Positions 42,855 to 51,529 are shown, counted from the stretch's first letter. The stretch: 53,901 bases of DNA from Planctomycetota bacterium (GCA_003696675.1 RFGH01000215.1:1-53901); one strand, 5' to 3'. Notes: generated by a model from the sequence alone, not told the origin. Program-made: numbers and translations.

Positions 42855-43910
42855 TCAGTTATCGCCCTCAGGCTGCTCGGCGGGCTTCTTCTGGCCCTTG
42901 AAGATCGGCTCGTTGCCCTTGATTTCCCGCCGTTGCATGCCGCCCTCGTAGTTCACCTTGAGGTTGTGCATCACATCGATGCGTTTGACGGTGGGCGAGA
43001 AGTTCGGATTCTCGCGCGCCTCACGCATGGCGGTGAAGAATCGGATCGCTTCGTCGACCGTCATCGTGCGCACGGCCGCGTCGAACTCGGCGACCTCCTG
43101 CTCGACCACATCGGGATCGGAGGAGATCATGCCGCTGAGCGCGGCGACCTTCTCGTTCTCGATGCCGGTCTTGGACAGCAGCTCTCTCGCCTTGCTCTTG
43201 GCCTCGACCAGCATGCCCTGATAGGCGAGCCGGGCCTCGTGGATCGAATCCTCGAGGATGAACTTCATGAACTCGGTCATGCCGTCCTGCCCCTGCGAGG
43301 CCTCGATCTCGTTGGCGATCGCCTGCTTGTACTCCTGAACGATGTACTCGTTCATCCCGCCCTGTGTGCGGCTGAGGATGCCCCGGCTCTGCAACTCCTC
43401 GCTGAGCGTGTTCTTTCCGACCAGCGGCTTGACCATCTCGGCCACACGCGACAACTCCTGGAGGTTGTTCATGTCCAGGTTGGAGATCGCGCCGGCGGTC
43501 AGCTGCCAGTACAGATCCAGGTTCTCGATCACCAGCATCTCGAACCGGGCACGACGCCCGTAGATCACGGGCATGATGTCATCGACCGACTTCTCGCCCA
43601 CAGTCGGGTTGGCCCGCAGGGCCAGGATGTCGGGCAGCTCTTTGAGCCGGATGACCTTGCCGTTCTCGTCACGCTGGGCGAGCTTGGGATACGGGATATC
43701 GGTCGGCAGGTCCTTGAGACGCGACGCCTGCGGGGCCTCGCCCGGCTTGGGCGCGGGGCGGGCCTGCGGCTGGGCCGGTGCCTGCTTGGCGGGCGGGGTG
43801 TATTTCGGCTCGGTCGGCTTCTCGGCCGGAGGCGGCGGCGCGACCTGTGCTTGGGCGATGCCGGCAGCGAGACCCACAAGGGCGATCATGCGGAGCAGAG
43901 AGTTGGACAT
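42855..43910 (-). CDS. secreted protein, Pro-rich then helical, unknown function
   Basis: 351 residues from ATG 43910 with GGAGG upstream. Signal peptide (LLRMIALVGLAAGIAQAQ), a Pro/Ala/Lys-rich spacer of about 20-65, then a mostly helical domain to the end with many Glu/Met/Leu heptad-like stretches (MTEFMKFILEDSIHEARLAYQGMLVEAKSKARELLSKTG). The last residues are Lys/Pro/Glu-rich. No enzyme motif and no dockerin tail. Periplasmic or extracellular; function unknown. Confidence 0.8.
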   Translation of the reverse strand: MSNSLLRMIALVGLAAGIAQAQVAPPPPAEKPTEPKYTPPAKQAPAQPQARPAPKPGEAPQASRLKDLPTDIPYPKLAQRDENGKVIRLKELPDILALRANPTVGEKSVDDIMPVIYGRRARFEMLVIENLDLYWQLTAGAISNLDMNNLQELSRVAEMVKPLVGKNTLSEELQSRGILSRTQGGMNEYIVQEYKQAIANEIEASQGQDGMTEFMKFILEDSIHEARLAYQGMLVEAKSKARELLSKTGIENEKVAALSGMISSDPDVVEQEVAEFDAAVRTMTVDEAIRFFTAMREARENPNFSPTVKRIDVMHNLKVNYEGGMQRREIKGNEPIFKGQKKPAEQPEGDN

Positions 43911-43965
43911 GGTTGAATCCTCCATCGCGGCAACGGTCCGGGAATAACTGTTCGTGCCAGACCGA

Positions 43966-43971
43966 AGCGTA
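43966..43971 (-). promoter_or_regulatory. -10 element TACGCT
   Basis: Minus-strand AACTACGCT about 55 nt before ATG 43910; its octamer ACTACGCT recurs at 13934-13941. Confidence 0.45.
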
Positions 43972-44130
43972 GTTCGCCGGCTCCGACACTATCGGGCGGA
44001 TTCCCGCCGCGATTGACCCTTGGCACAACGCCGGGCCACACTACTTATGGCCCATGTCCGCAGAAGTTTCCAGAAACATAGCGCTCCGTGCCCAATTCCT
44101 GTTCTCGGGCCACGATCGATCACCCCGGGC

Positions 44131-44136
44131 TACGGT
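44131..44136 (+). promoter_or_regulatory. -10 element TACGGT, predicts leaderless pyrE mRNA
   Basis: GGCTACGGT ends exactly 6 nt before ATG 44143; no ribosome site. Confidence 0.45.
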
Positions 44137-44142
44137 TGACCT

Positions 44143-44700
44143 ATGACCAGTCAGGGCCTTGATCGGGACGCCATCGCCAAATCCATCGCCGACGCCTCGC
44201 TGCTGCGCGGCACCTTCACGCTCCGCTCTGGACGGACCAGCTCGTACTACCTCGATAAGTACCGTTTCTCGACCTGTCCCGAGGTGCTCGGCCCGCTCGC
44301 CGACCTGTTCGCCGAGCGGATCGCTGCCATCGCGGCCGACTGCGGCGGGGTGGACCGGCTGGCCGGCGCCGAGCTCGGCGGCATCCCCCTCGTCGCGGCC
44401 ACCTGCCTCAAGACCGGTCATCCCACCCTCTTCGTCCGCAACGCCAAGAAGGACTACGGCACCGCCAAGCAGCTCGAGGGCGTGGTCGAAAAGGGCGACA
44501 AGGTCGTCTTTCTCGAGGATGTCGCCACCACCGGCGGGCAGGCGCTCGAGGCGGTCAAAGTCCTCACCGAGGCCGGGGCCGAGGTCGTCGCGATCGTCTG
44601 CACCATCGACCGGCTCGAGGGCGCCCGCGAAAACATCGAGGGCGCGGGCATCCGATTCGAGGCGCTGTTCACCAAGCGCGACCTGGGCGTGGACGAGTAG
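44143..44700 (+). CDS. pyrE: orotate phosphoribosyltransferase
   Basis: 185 residues. Joins orotate and PRPP to give OMP in de novo pyrimidine synthesis. The PRPP loop is VVFLEDVATTGGQ (121-133); other family features are LLRGTFTLRSGRTSSYYLDKYRF at the N-terminus with the orotate-binding region, GAELGGIPLVAATCL and FVRNAKKDYGTAKQLEG. The C-terminal domain ends normally. The partner pyrF is not adjacent. Its stop lies 3 bp from the stop of the convergent membrane protein gene. Confidence 0.95.
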   Translation: MTSQGLDRDAIAKSIADASLLRGTFTLRSGRTSSYYLDKYRFSTCPEVLGPLADLFAERIAAIAADCGGVDRLAGAELGGIPLVAATCLKTGHPTLFVRNAKKDYGTAKQLEGVVEKGDKVVFLEDVATTGGQALEAVKVLTEAGAEVVAIVCTIDRLEGARENIEGAGIRFEALFTKRDLGVDE

Positions 44701-44703
44701 CGA

Positions 44704-45501
44704 TCACCCCCCGACCAGCGTCGCGAACGCCATCCACGCGTCCGTGCGCGCCAACGCCAGGATCCCCCAGCTCGCCGCGGAAAGAGCCGCGAAGCCCACC
44801 ACCAGCGGCCGCTCGATGTTCCGGGCCAGCACGCACCGCACCGCCACCAGCGCCGCGCCGATCAACAGGGTGGCGAAGAACGGGCCGAACACCCGCTCCC
44901 ACACCGTGCCGGTGTAGAGATGGCTGATCGCGTCGATGCGGCTGACCGCCGCCGAGATCGTTGCCAGCGTGCCCAGCAGCATCGCCGCCCGGTGCACGTC
45001 GGGCTTGCGACGCTTCCACACCCCCACCGCCACGCACACACCGAAGATCGCGACCGAGATCAGCGGCACCGCCATGAACCGCGCGGGCGTCAGCCCCCAG
45101 ATCACCATCTCCGGCGGGCTGACGCGGGCTGAGGCGATGCCGATGACCACGCCCAATACGACGATGACCAGCGCCAGCATCGCGCCGAACCGCCCGAGCG
45201 CCATGTGAAGCCGGCGCCGGCGCAGCGCGACCAGCATCGGCTGCACCGCGAAGAGCACGATCCACAGCGACATCGACAGCCCGTGCGCGATCACCAGCAT
45301 CCGGATCGGCGGCGTGATGGGGCGGCCGGGGTACGACTGGCCCTTGAAGTAGAACAACTGAAAACCGATCACCGTCAACGCGAGCATGACCAAGCCCGCG
45401 AAGGGATAGAACCAACGGTTCAGGGCAGTGGTCCAAGTCTTCAATGTTGATTTCAAATCAGAAGCGGTCGGGTCGGCGGCGTGTTCGGCGATGAGGCTCA
45501 T
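44704..45501 (-). CDS. polytopic membrane protein, DUF2306-like
   Basis: 265 residues with seven predicted transmembrane segments (for example FYPFAGLVMLALTVIGFQLFYF, MLALVIVVLGVVIGIASARV, FGPFFATLLIGAALVAVRCVLA). The middle pattern VIAHGLSMSLWIVLFAVQPMLVALRRRRLHMALGRFGAMLAL, with His in successive helices, resembles DUF2306-type membrane proteins. ATG at 45501 has an AGGA ribosome site. It is divergent from the arsenic operon, and its regulatory region adjoins the ArsR operator, but nothing in its sequence links it to arsenic. Function unknown. Confidence 0.75.
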   Translation of the reverse strand: MSLIAEHAADPTASDLKSTLKTWTTALNRWFYPFAGLVMLALTVIGFQLFYFKGQSYPGRPITPPIRMLVIAHGLSMSLWIVLFAVQPMLVALRRRRLHMALGRFGAMLALVIVVLGVVIGIASARVSPPEMVIWGLTPARFMAVPLISVAIFGVCVAVGVWKRRKPDVHRAAMLLGTLATISAAVSRIDAISHLYTGTVWERVFGPFFATLLIGAALVAVRCVLARNIERPLVVGFAALSAASWGILALARTDAWMAFATLVGG

Positions 45502-45637
45502 CGGTGGATCCTGCGTGCGTTGTGCGATGGGCCGGCGTCCCCACGACGCCCGGCGAGCAGGAACGATTCCCTGGCTGCGGCGTGAAATCCAGACTCAAGG
45601 GCTCTGGCGCTGAAATCAGGCCGGTCCGCTTGCTTTG

Positions 45638-45663
45638 TTTGCATGAATGTGCAAATATTGCAT
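45638..45663 (+). promoter_or_regulatory. candidate ArsR operator
   Basis: Overlapping inverted repeats TTGCA-N6-TGCAA (45639-45654) and TGCAA-N3-TTGCA (45650-45662), the only such cluster seen nearby, directly before the arsR start; dyads of this kind are usual ArsR binding sites. Confidence 0.5.
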
Positions 45664-45664
45664 C

Positions 45665-46069
45665 ATGGTGCATTTATCATCCCAGCCCGAGGTCCGCCCC
45701 GGCACCCCGGCCGAGGCGGCCGCGTGCTGTGGCCCGATCGACCGGCTGCTCGACCCGGCCCTCTTCAAGGCCCTGTGCGACCCCACCCGGGCCGCGTTGG
45801 TGGCCTGCATCGCCAAGTGCGGGCGGGGCTGCTCGGTCTCCGAGGTCGCGGCGTGCTGCTCGGTCGATACCTCGGTCGTCTCCCGCCATCTGGCTACCCT
45901 CGAGAAGGCCGGCGTGCTGACCAGCGAGCGGGACGGACGGGTGGTCCGCTACAGCGTGCGCTACGCCGACCTGAGCGCGACACTGCGGGCATTGGCCGAC
46001 GCGATCGACGCGTGCTGCCCCGAGGGATGCGCCGAAGGGAACGAGGAGGGCGGCTGTGGCTGCTGCTGA
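45665..46069 (+). CDS. arsR: ArsR family repressor of the arsenic operon
   Basis: 134 residues from ATG 45665 (GTG at 45647 would add six). Winged helix: DPALFKALCDPTRAALVACIAKCGRGCSVSEVAACCSVDTSVVSRHLATLEKAGVLTSERDGRVVRYSV. Cysteines are abundant: C21/C22, C38, C48, C52, C56, C64/C65, C117/C118 and a C-terminal cluster GCAEGNEEGGCGCC, giving several possible As(III) sites. Arsenite binding would release it from the operator just upstream. It overlaps arsC by 14 nt, so translation is probably coupled. Confidence 0.93.
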   Translation: MVHLSSQPEVRPGTPAEAAACCGPIDRLLDPALFKALCDPTRAALVACIAKCGRGCSVSEVAACCSVDTSVVSRHLATLEKAGVLTSERDGRVVRYSVRYADLSATLRALADAIDACCPEGCAEGNEEGGCGCC

Positions 46070-46502
46070 ACGCATCAAGGTGCTGTTCCTGTGCACGGGC
46101 AACTCCTGCCGCAGCCAGATGGCCGAGGGCTGGGCGAAGGCGCTGCGGGCCGACACCGTCGAGGCCTACTCCGCGGGCACCAACCCGCAGGGCGTAAACC
46201 GGCTGGCCGTCCAGGCGATGCGCGAGGTCGGCGTGGACATCACCGGTCATTACAGCAAACGCCCCGAGGAGCTGGGCGTTGCCTTCGATTTCGTCGTGAC
46301 GGTCTGCGATTCCGCCCACGAGTCCTGCCCGGTGTTCCCGGGAGGCGCGCGCGTGGTGCATGTCGGATTCGACGACCCGCCGCGCCTGGCCAAGGACGCG
46401 ACGAGCGACGAAGAGGCTCTGCCGCATTACCGGCGCGTGCGCGACGAGATTCGCGCGTTCATCGAAACACTGCCGGGCGCTCTGCAGGACGCGCGCGGCT
46501 GA
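46056..46502 (+). CDS. arsC: arsenate reductase, thioredoxin-coupled (low-MW phosphatase fold)
   Basis: 148 residues from GTG 46056 with GAGGAGG upstream. Reduces As(V) to As(III). The P-loop is FLCTGNSCRSQMAEG with C13 and R19 (C-x5-R), and the two relay cysteines are C84 and C91 (VTVCDSAHESCPVF), seven apart as in the pI258-type enzymes, where C10, C82 and C89 act in turn. So it is the thioredoxin-type rather than the glutaredoxin-type ArsC. Coupled with arsR upstream and 16 bp before arsM. Confidence 0.95.
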   Translation: MAAAERIKVLFLCTGNSCRSQMAEGWAKALRADTVEAYSAGTNPQGVNRLAVQAMREVGVDITGHYSKRPEELGVAFDFVVTVCDSAHESCPVFPGGARVVHVGFDDPPRLAKDATSDEEALPHYRRVRDEIRAFIETLPGALQDARG

Positions 46503-46518
46503 CACGAGAGGATCATCC

Positions 46519-47493
46519 ATGTTCGGCATCAAGAAGAAGACCGAAACCACCAACCGGAACGCCTGCTGCGGCCCGTCGTGCTGCGGGGGAACCAAGCCGT
46601 CCATCGCGTCCACACCCCAATCCCAGACCGATCAGGACGCCGTGCGCAACACCGTCCGCGAAGGCTACAGCACCATCGCCAGAGCCGGCTCCTGGACCGC
46701 GGCGCAATCCGCGTCCGCCTGCTGCACGCCGTCGTCCTCCGGCGGCATGTGCTGCGGCCCGACCGCCTTCACGCCCGACCAGCTCGCGTCCGCCATCGGC
46801 TACAGCGACGAAGACCTCGCCAACACGCCCGAATCGGCCAACATGGGGCTTTCCTGCGGCAATCCGACCGCGCTGGCCAACCTGCGCCCGGGAGAGACCG
46901 TCCTCGACCTCGGCTCCGGCGGCGGATTCGACTGCTTCATCGCGGGCAAGAAGGTCGGCGCGGGCGGGCTGGTCATCGGCGTCGACATGACGCCCGACAT
47001 GATCACCAAGGCCCGAGCCAACACGAAGATCTACTTCGACCAGACCGGCCTGCGCAATGTCGAGTTCCGGCTCGGCGAGATCGAGCACCTGCCCGTGCCC
47101 GACGCCAGCGTCGATGTCGTGCTCTCCAACTGCGTCCTGAACCTCTCGCCCGACAAGGCGCAGGTCTGGAAGGAAATCGCCCGCGTGCTTAAGCCCGGCG
47201 GGCGCGTCGCGGTGAGCGACCTTGCCCTGCTCCGCCCGCTGCCCGAGTCCGTCGCGGCCGACCTCGAGGCCCTGGTCGGCTGCGTGGCTGGCGCTGTGCT
47301 GGTCGAAGAAACCGAGCGCCAGATGTTGGACGCCGGGCTCGCGGCCATCACGCTGACGCCCAAGCCCGGCTACATCGACTCGATGAGCACCTGGCAGGAT
47401 CCGCTCTACCGCAAGATCGCCGAAGCACTGCCCGAGGGCACCACGCCCAGCGACTTCGTCACCAGTCTGGATATCGCGGCGATCAAGCCCTGA
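46519..47493 (+). CDS. arsM: arsenite S-adenosylmethionine methyltransferase
   Basis: 324 residues. Methylates As(III) with SAM. SAM-binding motif [11 protein letters not shown] at 130-140, [12 protein letters not shown] with C113, and the As-binding cysteines C205 ([10 protein letters not shown]) and C255 (LVGCVAGAV), which are 50 apart as are C174 and C224 in the well-studied algal ArsM. The N-terminus has three extra CC pairs ([10 protein letters not shown] and [14 protein letters not shown], residues 16-80) that may take up or hand over arsenite. ATG 46519 follows GAGAGGA. Third gene of the operon. Confidence 0.95.
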   Translation: MFGIKKKTETTNRNACCGPSCCGGTKPSIASTPQSQTDQDAVRNTVREGYSTIARAGSWTAAQSASACCTPSSSGGMCCGPTAFTPDQLASAIGYSDEDLANTPESANMGLSCGNPTALANLRPGETVLDLGSGGGFDCFIAGKKVGAGGLVIGVDMTPDMITKARANTKIYFDQTGLRNVEFRLGEIEHLPVPDASVDVVLSNCVLNLSPDKAQVWKEIARVLKPGGRVAVSDLALLRPLPESVAADLEALVGCVAGAVLVEETERQMLDAGLAAITLTPKPGYIDSMSTWQDPLYRKIAEALPEGTTPSDFVTSLDIAAIKP

Positions 47494-47554
47494 GGTCGGA
47501 AACAAGGATCAGCCGCACCGGGAACGATCACAGAGCGTGACAGAGGAAGCGTAC

Positions 47555-48682
47555 ATGAAAACAGATCATGCGACCGCACATCCGGACCTCTCGGTGCCCT
47601 CCGTCTTGAAGTCTTCGAGCGGGTCCGCGGAACCCGCCTGCACCACGCCCAAACGCCTTGGTTTTCTCGACCGCTACCTCACCGTCTGGATCTTCGCGGC
47701 CATGGCTATCGGCGTGACGATCGGCAAACTCATCCCCGGCGCGTCCGAGGCTCTCGACTCCATGTCGGTGGGCACCACCAACATCCCCATCGCCGTCGGC
47801 CTGATCCTGATGATGTATCCGCCGCTGGCCAAGGTGCGCTACGAGAAACTTCCCGAAGTCTTCAGGGATCGCAAGGTCCTCGCCCTGTCGCTGATCCAGA
47901 ACTGGGTCGTCGGTCCGACACTGATGTTCGCGCTGGCCGTACTGTTTCTGCGGGATCACCCCGAGTACATGACCGGCCTGATCCTCGTCGGTCTGGCCCG
48001 CTGCATCGCGATGGTGCTGGTCTGGAACGAACTCGCCCGCGGCAGCAGCGACTACGCGGCCGGCCTGGTCGCGTTCAACTCGATCTTCCAGGTGCTCTTC
48101 TTCGGCGTCTACGCATGGCTGTTCATCACCTTCCTCCCGCCGCTGCTCGGGTTGGAGGGTGCGGTGGTCGATGTGTCGATCGGCCAGGTCTTTGCCAGCG
48201 TGATGGTGTATCTCGGCATCCCCTTCTTCGCCGGCATGCTCACACGGTTCGTGCTGCGACCCATCAAGGGTGACGCGTGGTACACCGGCGTGTTCCTGCC
48301 TCGGATCGCCCCGATCACGCTCGTCGCCCTTCTGCTGACCATCGTCGCCATGTTCAGCCTGCAGGGTGAGCGCATCGTCGCCCTGCCGCTGGATATCCTG
48401 CGGATCGCCGTCCCGCTGACGCTCTACTTTGTCATCATGTTCATTGTCAGTTTCCTGCTAGCCCGCAAGATCGGTGCGGACTACCAGCGGGCGGCCACGC
48501 TGGCGTTCACCGCCTCGGGCAACAACTTCGAGCTGGCGATCGCGGTCGCCATCGCGGTTTTCGGCATCGGCTCGGGCGTGGCCTTCGCCACGGTCGTCGG
48601 CCCGCTGGTCGAGGTACCCGTCCTGATCGGGCTCGTCTCGGTCTCCCTGTGGCTCGGACGCCGCCTGTACGGACGGGCGTAG
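47555..48682 (+). CDS. acr3: arsenite efflux transporter, ACR3 family
   Basis: 375 residues from ATG 47555, preferred over GTG 47537 because GAGGAAG lies 7 nt before it. Ten predicted transmembrane segments. ACR3 signatures: [47 protein letters not shown] with the conserved Cys, and [22 protein letters not shown] with the conserved Glu. It expels arsenite using the proton gradient. The first 36 residues (Ser/Pro-rich, before [12 protein letters not shown]) are an extension. Last gene of the ars operon, 61 bp after arsM. Confidence 0.95.
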   Translation: MKTDHATAHPDLSVPSVLKSSSGSAEPACTTPKRLGFLDRYLTVWIFAAMAIGVTIGKLIPGASEALDSMSVGTTNIPIAVGLILMMYPPLAKVRYEKLPEVFRDRKVLALSLIQNWVVGPTLMFALAVLFLRDHPEYMTGLILVGLARCIAMVLVWNELARGSSDYAAGLVAFNSIFQVLFFGVYAWLFITFLPPLLGLEGAVVDVSIGQVFASVMVYLGIPFFAGMLTRFVLRPIKGDAWYTGVFLPRIAPITLVALLLTIVAMFSLQGERIVALPLDILRIAVPLTLYFVIMFIVSFLLARKIGADYQRAATLAFTASGNNFELAIAVAIAVFGIGSGVAFATVVGPLVEVPVLIGLVSVSLWLGRRLYGRA

Positions 48683-48715
48683 GGCAAATGCTCGCGCCGA
48701 CCGACGCGTCCACCC

Positions 48716-48721
48716 TACGAT
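48716..48721 (+). promoter_or_regulatory. -10 element TACGAT before metG
   Basis: CCTACGAT ends 9 nt before ATG 48731; a leader of at most a few nucleotides is expected, and no ribosome site is present. Confidence 0.5.
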
Positions 48722-48730
48722 CCTCCCGCG

Positions 48731-50443
48731 ATGACCACCGACCACCCCCCGTACTACATCACGACCCCCATCTACTATGTCAACGACCGCCCGCACATCG
48801 GGCACTGCTACACCACGCTCGTCGCCGATGTGGCCGCCCGGGGCCAGCGATTGCTCGGACGCGATGTCTTCTTCCTCACCGGCACCGACGAGCACGCCGA
48901 GAAGGTCGTCACCACCGCCAAGGACCGCGGCCTGACACCCATGCAGTGGGCCACCACCAACGCCGAACGCTTCAAGAGCGCCTTCGCGTTCATGAACTTC
49001 AGCAACGACGACTTCATCCGCACCACCGAGGACCGCCACAAGAGCCGCGCCAGCGCCTACATCCAGCGCCTGGTCGACTCCGGCGACATCGAACTCGGCG
49101 ACTACGAGGGCTGGTGGGACGGCTCGCAGGAGGAGTACCTCACCGAGACCGTCGCCAAGGAGCACAACTACAAAAGCCCCGTCACCGGCAAGCCCCTCGA
49201 GAAACGCGTCGAACAGAACTACTTCTTCCGGCTCGACAAGCACGAGGCATGGCTCAAGGAACAGATCCAGTCCGACGCGATCCGCGTGCTCCCCGAGGCC
49301 CGCAAGAACGAGATCCTCGGACGCATCAACACCGGGCTGCAGCGCGTGCCCGTCTCCCGCAGGATCAAGCCCGGCGACCCCGACTGGGGCGTCGTCATGC
49401 CTAACGACCCGGAGCACCGCGTCTATGTCTGGATCGAGGCGCTCTGCAACTACCTCACCACCGTCGACACCCCCGACCGCCGCAAATACTGGCACGCCCC
49501 CGTCCACCTGATGGCCAAGGACATCGTGTGGTTCCACGCCGTCATCTGGCCCGCCATGCTCCACGCGCTGGGCGAGAAGCCACCGGCCGTGGTCTACGCC
49601 CACGCCTACTGGATCGCCGAAGGCCAGAAGATGTCCAAGAGCCTGGGCAACTTCATCGAGATCGACACCCTCCGCGCCTACGCCGACAAGTACAGCCTCG
49701 ACAGCGTCCGCTGGTTCCTGACCACCCAGGGCCCGCTGGGTGCCAACGACGCCGACTTCGCCCACGCCCGCTTCGTCGATGTCTACAACGCCGACCTGGC
49801 CAACAGCGTCGGAAACTCGGCTAGCCGCGTCGGCAACATGGTCGACAAGTACTTCGAGGGCACGCTGCCGCGGACCTGCGACGGCACCTTCGGCTTCGAG
49901 GGCGGCAAGGCCCTGCAGCTCGCCCTCAAGGCCCGCGACGACGCCGGCAAGCCCGTCGATGTCCCCGGTCGCACCTTCGACTTCCCCACGCTCACCACCG
50001 ATGCCGTCGCCAACTTCACCAAGTCCCTCGACACGGTCGACCTCGAATCCGCCATGAACGAGGGCCTGCGCATCGTCCGCACCGTCGACGACTTCATCAC
50101 CTACAGCGCCCCCTTCACGCTGGCCAAACGCATCGGCGATCTCGAGCACGCCGAAAAAGCCCTCGCCACCATCCTCTACTCCTGCGCCGAGGCCCTCCGC
50201 ATCGCCTCGCTCCTGCTCTCGCCCACGATGCCCGACAAGATGGCCGCCCTGTGGCGTGCGTGGAACTGCACACATCTCAACGACCCGAACGACCCCAACT
50301 CCGGCTTCGTCGCCCCGCTCGCCGAGCTCGCCCAGTGGGGCGGCCCCCACGGCTTCCAGGCCGGCAGCCGCGTGAGCAAGGGAGAAGTGCTCTTCATGCG
50401 GGCCGACCCCAAGGAGCCCGCGCCCGAAGCGGCCGCGGTGTGA
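48731..50443 (+). CDS. metG: methionyl-tRNA synthetase
   Basis: 570 residues, class I synthetase. Signature 1 is NDRPHIGHCY and signature 2 is KMSKS; YITTPIYYVND and FLTGTDEHAEKVVTTA are typical of MetRS. The connective domain (YEGWWDGSQEEYLTET... GKPLEKRVEQNYFFRLDK) has no cysteines, so the zinc knuckle of many MetRSs is missing. The anticodon-binding helices follow (VDVYNADLANSVGNSASRVGNMVDKYF) with a non-standard 40-residue stretch after them. No C-terminal EMAP/Trbp111 domain. The downstream gene starts 4 bp after the stop. Confidence 0.96.
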   Translation: MTTDHPPYYITTPIYYVNDRPHIGHCYTTLVADVAARGQRLLGRDVFFLTGTDEHAEKVVTTAKDRGLTPMQWATTNAERFKSAFAFMNFSNDDFIRTTEDRHKSRASAYIQRLVDSGDIELGDYEGWWDGSQEEYLTETVAKEHNYKSPVTGKPLEKRVEQNYFFRLDKHEAWLKEQIQSDAIRVLPEARKNEILGRINTGLQRVPVSRRIKPGDPDWGVVMPNDPEHRVYVWIEALCNYLTTVDTPDRRKYWHAPVHLMAKDIVWFHAVIWPAMLHALGEKPPAVVYAHAYWIAEGQKMSKSLGNFIEIDTLRAYADKYSLDSVRWFLTTQGPLGANDADFAHARFVDVYNADLANSVGNSASRVGNMVDKYFEGTLPRTCDGTFGFEGGKALQLALKARDDAGKPVDVPGRTFDFPTLTTDAVANFTKSLDTVDLESAMNEGLRIVRTVDDFITYSAPFTLAKRIGDLEHAEKALATILYSCAEALRIASLLLSPTMPDKMAALWRAWNCTHLNDPNDPNSGFVAPLAELAQWGGPHGFQAGSRVSKGEVLFMRADPKEPAPEAAAV

Positions 50444-50447
50444 CCCC

Positions 50448-51077
50448 GTGATCGAACTCCGCCAGTACCCCAGCCTCCCCCACGCCTGGAGCGCGGCCGC
50501 CTACCTCCGCGCCCACGGCCTGCTCGCACGCGGCTACCAACGCGAGACCGGACGCGTCCGCATGGGCATCTTCGCCGGACCCCCCATGCGCGTCGATTCC
50601 TTCGTCGCCATCGCCTTCGAGCCCGACCGCATCCCGGCCGAGGAACTCCTCGACGAGTTCGACCAACTCCCCATGCCCGACGAGTCCGAGTGGTCCGCCT
50701 CCGCAGAGCCCGACCTCGCCCGCCTGCCCCCCGCCATGCCCATCCCCTGCCTCCACTGCGGGAAAGACCTCCGCGAACGCATGGGCGTCCGCGTCGCACG
50801 GGGCCTGCCCATCGAGTGCGCCCGCTGCGGCAAGTGCAGCGACCCCGTCGAGGCCGTCGTCGCCCGCCACGGGCCAGAGGCCCTCCTCCCCTGCTACCCA
50901 GAGCCCGCCGACCCCGACTGGATCGACGACGCCACCCTTGCCCAACTGCGAATCCCCTGCCAGAAATGCCGCTATCCCCTCACCGGGCTCGCCCCCACCG
51001 GCCTCTGCCCGGAGTGCGGCCAGGCCTACGACAAACGCGCCATCGTCGAAACCTCCTTCATGCGCGTCACGCCCTGA
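50448..51077 (+). CDS. zinc-ribbon protein with DUF2007-like start
   Basis: 209 residues, GTG start 4 bp after metG, so cotranscribed. Residues 1-70 (IELRQYPSLPHAWSAAAYLRAHGLLARGYQ) resemble the DUF2007 fold (small GlnB-like signal-transducing domain). Two cysteine groups follow: CLHCGKDL...CARCGKC (about 102-125) and CQKCRYPLTGLAPTGLCPECGQ (about 170-192), the second a standard zinc ribbon of planctomycete proteins. Soluble, no signal peptide. Function unknown. Confidence 0.78.
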   Translation: MIELRQYPSLPHAWSAAAYLRAHGLLARGYQRETGRVRMGIFAGPPMRVDSFVAIAFEPDRIPAEELLDEFDQLPMPDESEWSASAEPDLARLPPAMPIPCLHCGKDLRERMGVRVARGLPIECARCGKCSDPVEAVVARHGPEALLPCYPEPADPDWIDDATLAQLRIPCQKCRYPLTGLAPTGLCPECGQAYDKRAIVETSFMRVTP

Positions 51078-51144
51078 ATCCCCCACGGGCGATAATCGCG
51101 AATCCCCAGTGCCTCCCGCCCCCTTCCCACGCCCGCCGCGCACA

Positions 51145-51159
51145 TGAGAATCATTCTCT
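51145..51159. promoter_or_regulatory. Fur-box-like palindrome
   Basis: TGAGAATCATTCTCT fits the 7-1-7 Fur consensus TGATAATNATTATCA at 12 of 15 positions and is nearly symmetric. It lies just upstream of, or over, the -35 area of the ferredoxin promoter. Confidence 0.55.
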
Positions 51160-51168
51160 CTTGCCCGG

Positions 51169-51174
51169 TACGAT
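51169..51174 (+). promoter_or_regulatory. -10 element TACGAT before fdxA
   Basis: CGGTACGAT, same octamer as before lysS; leader of about 58 nt with GAGAGGTAGGAAG as ribosome site. Confidence 0.55.
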
Positions 51175-51238
51175 GCCCGATGGAACACTGATGGCCCCGG
51201 CCGGGGTGAGCCGGAACATCCGCGAGAGGTAGGAAGCC

Positions 51239-51502
51239 ATGCCCCACATCATCGCCGAACCCTGCATCGGGACCAAGGACACCAGCTGCACCGACGCCTG
51301 CCCCGTCGACTGCATCCACCCCACCAAGGACGAACCCGACTACGCCACCGCCGAGATGCTCTACATCGACCCGGACACCTGCATCGACTGCGGCCTGTGC
51401 GTCGACGAGTGCCCCGTCCACGCCATCTACCAGGACGAGGACCTCCCCAAAGAATGGTCCAAGTATGTCCAGATCAACATCGACTACTACAAGAACAAAT
51501 AG
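51239..51502 (+). CDS. fdxA: 7Fe ferredoxin (3Fe-4S plus 4Fe-4S)
   Basis: 87 residues. Small electron carrier. First cysteine group EPCIGTKDTSCTDACPVDCIHP has C-x7-C-x3-C, as in Azotobacter ferredoxin I and actinobacterial FdxA, which places a 3Fe-4S cluster; the second CIDCGLCVDECPVHAI gives the 4Fe-4S cluster. The partner oxidoreductase is not in the window. Expression may depend on iron through the Fur-like palindrome upstream. Confidence 0.95.
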   Translation: MPHIIAEPCIGTKDTSCTDACPVDCIHPTKDEPDYATAEMLYIDPDTCIDCGLCVDECPVHAIYQDEDLPKEWSKYVQINIDYYKNK

Positions 51503-51529
51503 CCCTCTCCCGATCGCACGATGACCCTC

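Noticed and set aside
48458..50350. Long minus-strand open frame opposite acr3 and metG
   Set aside because: Gly/Ala/Val/Asp-rich shadow without domain or ribosome site.
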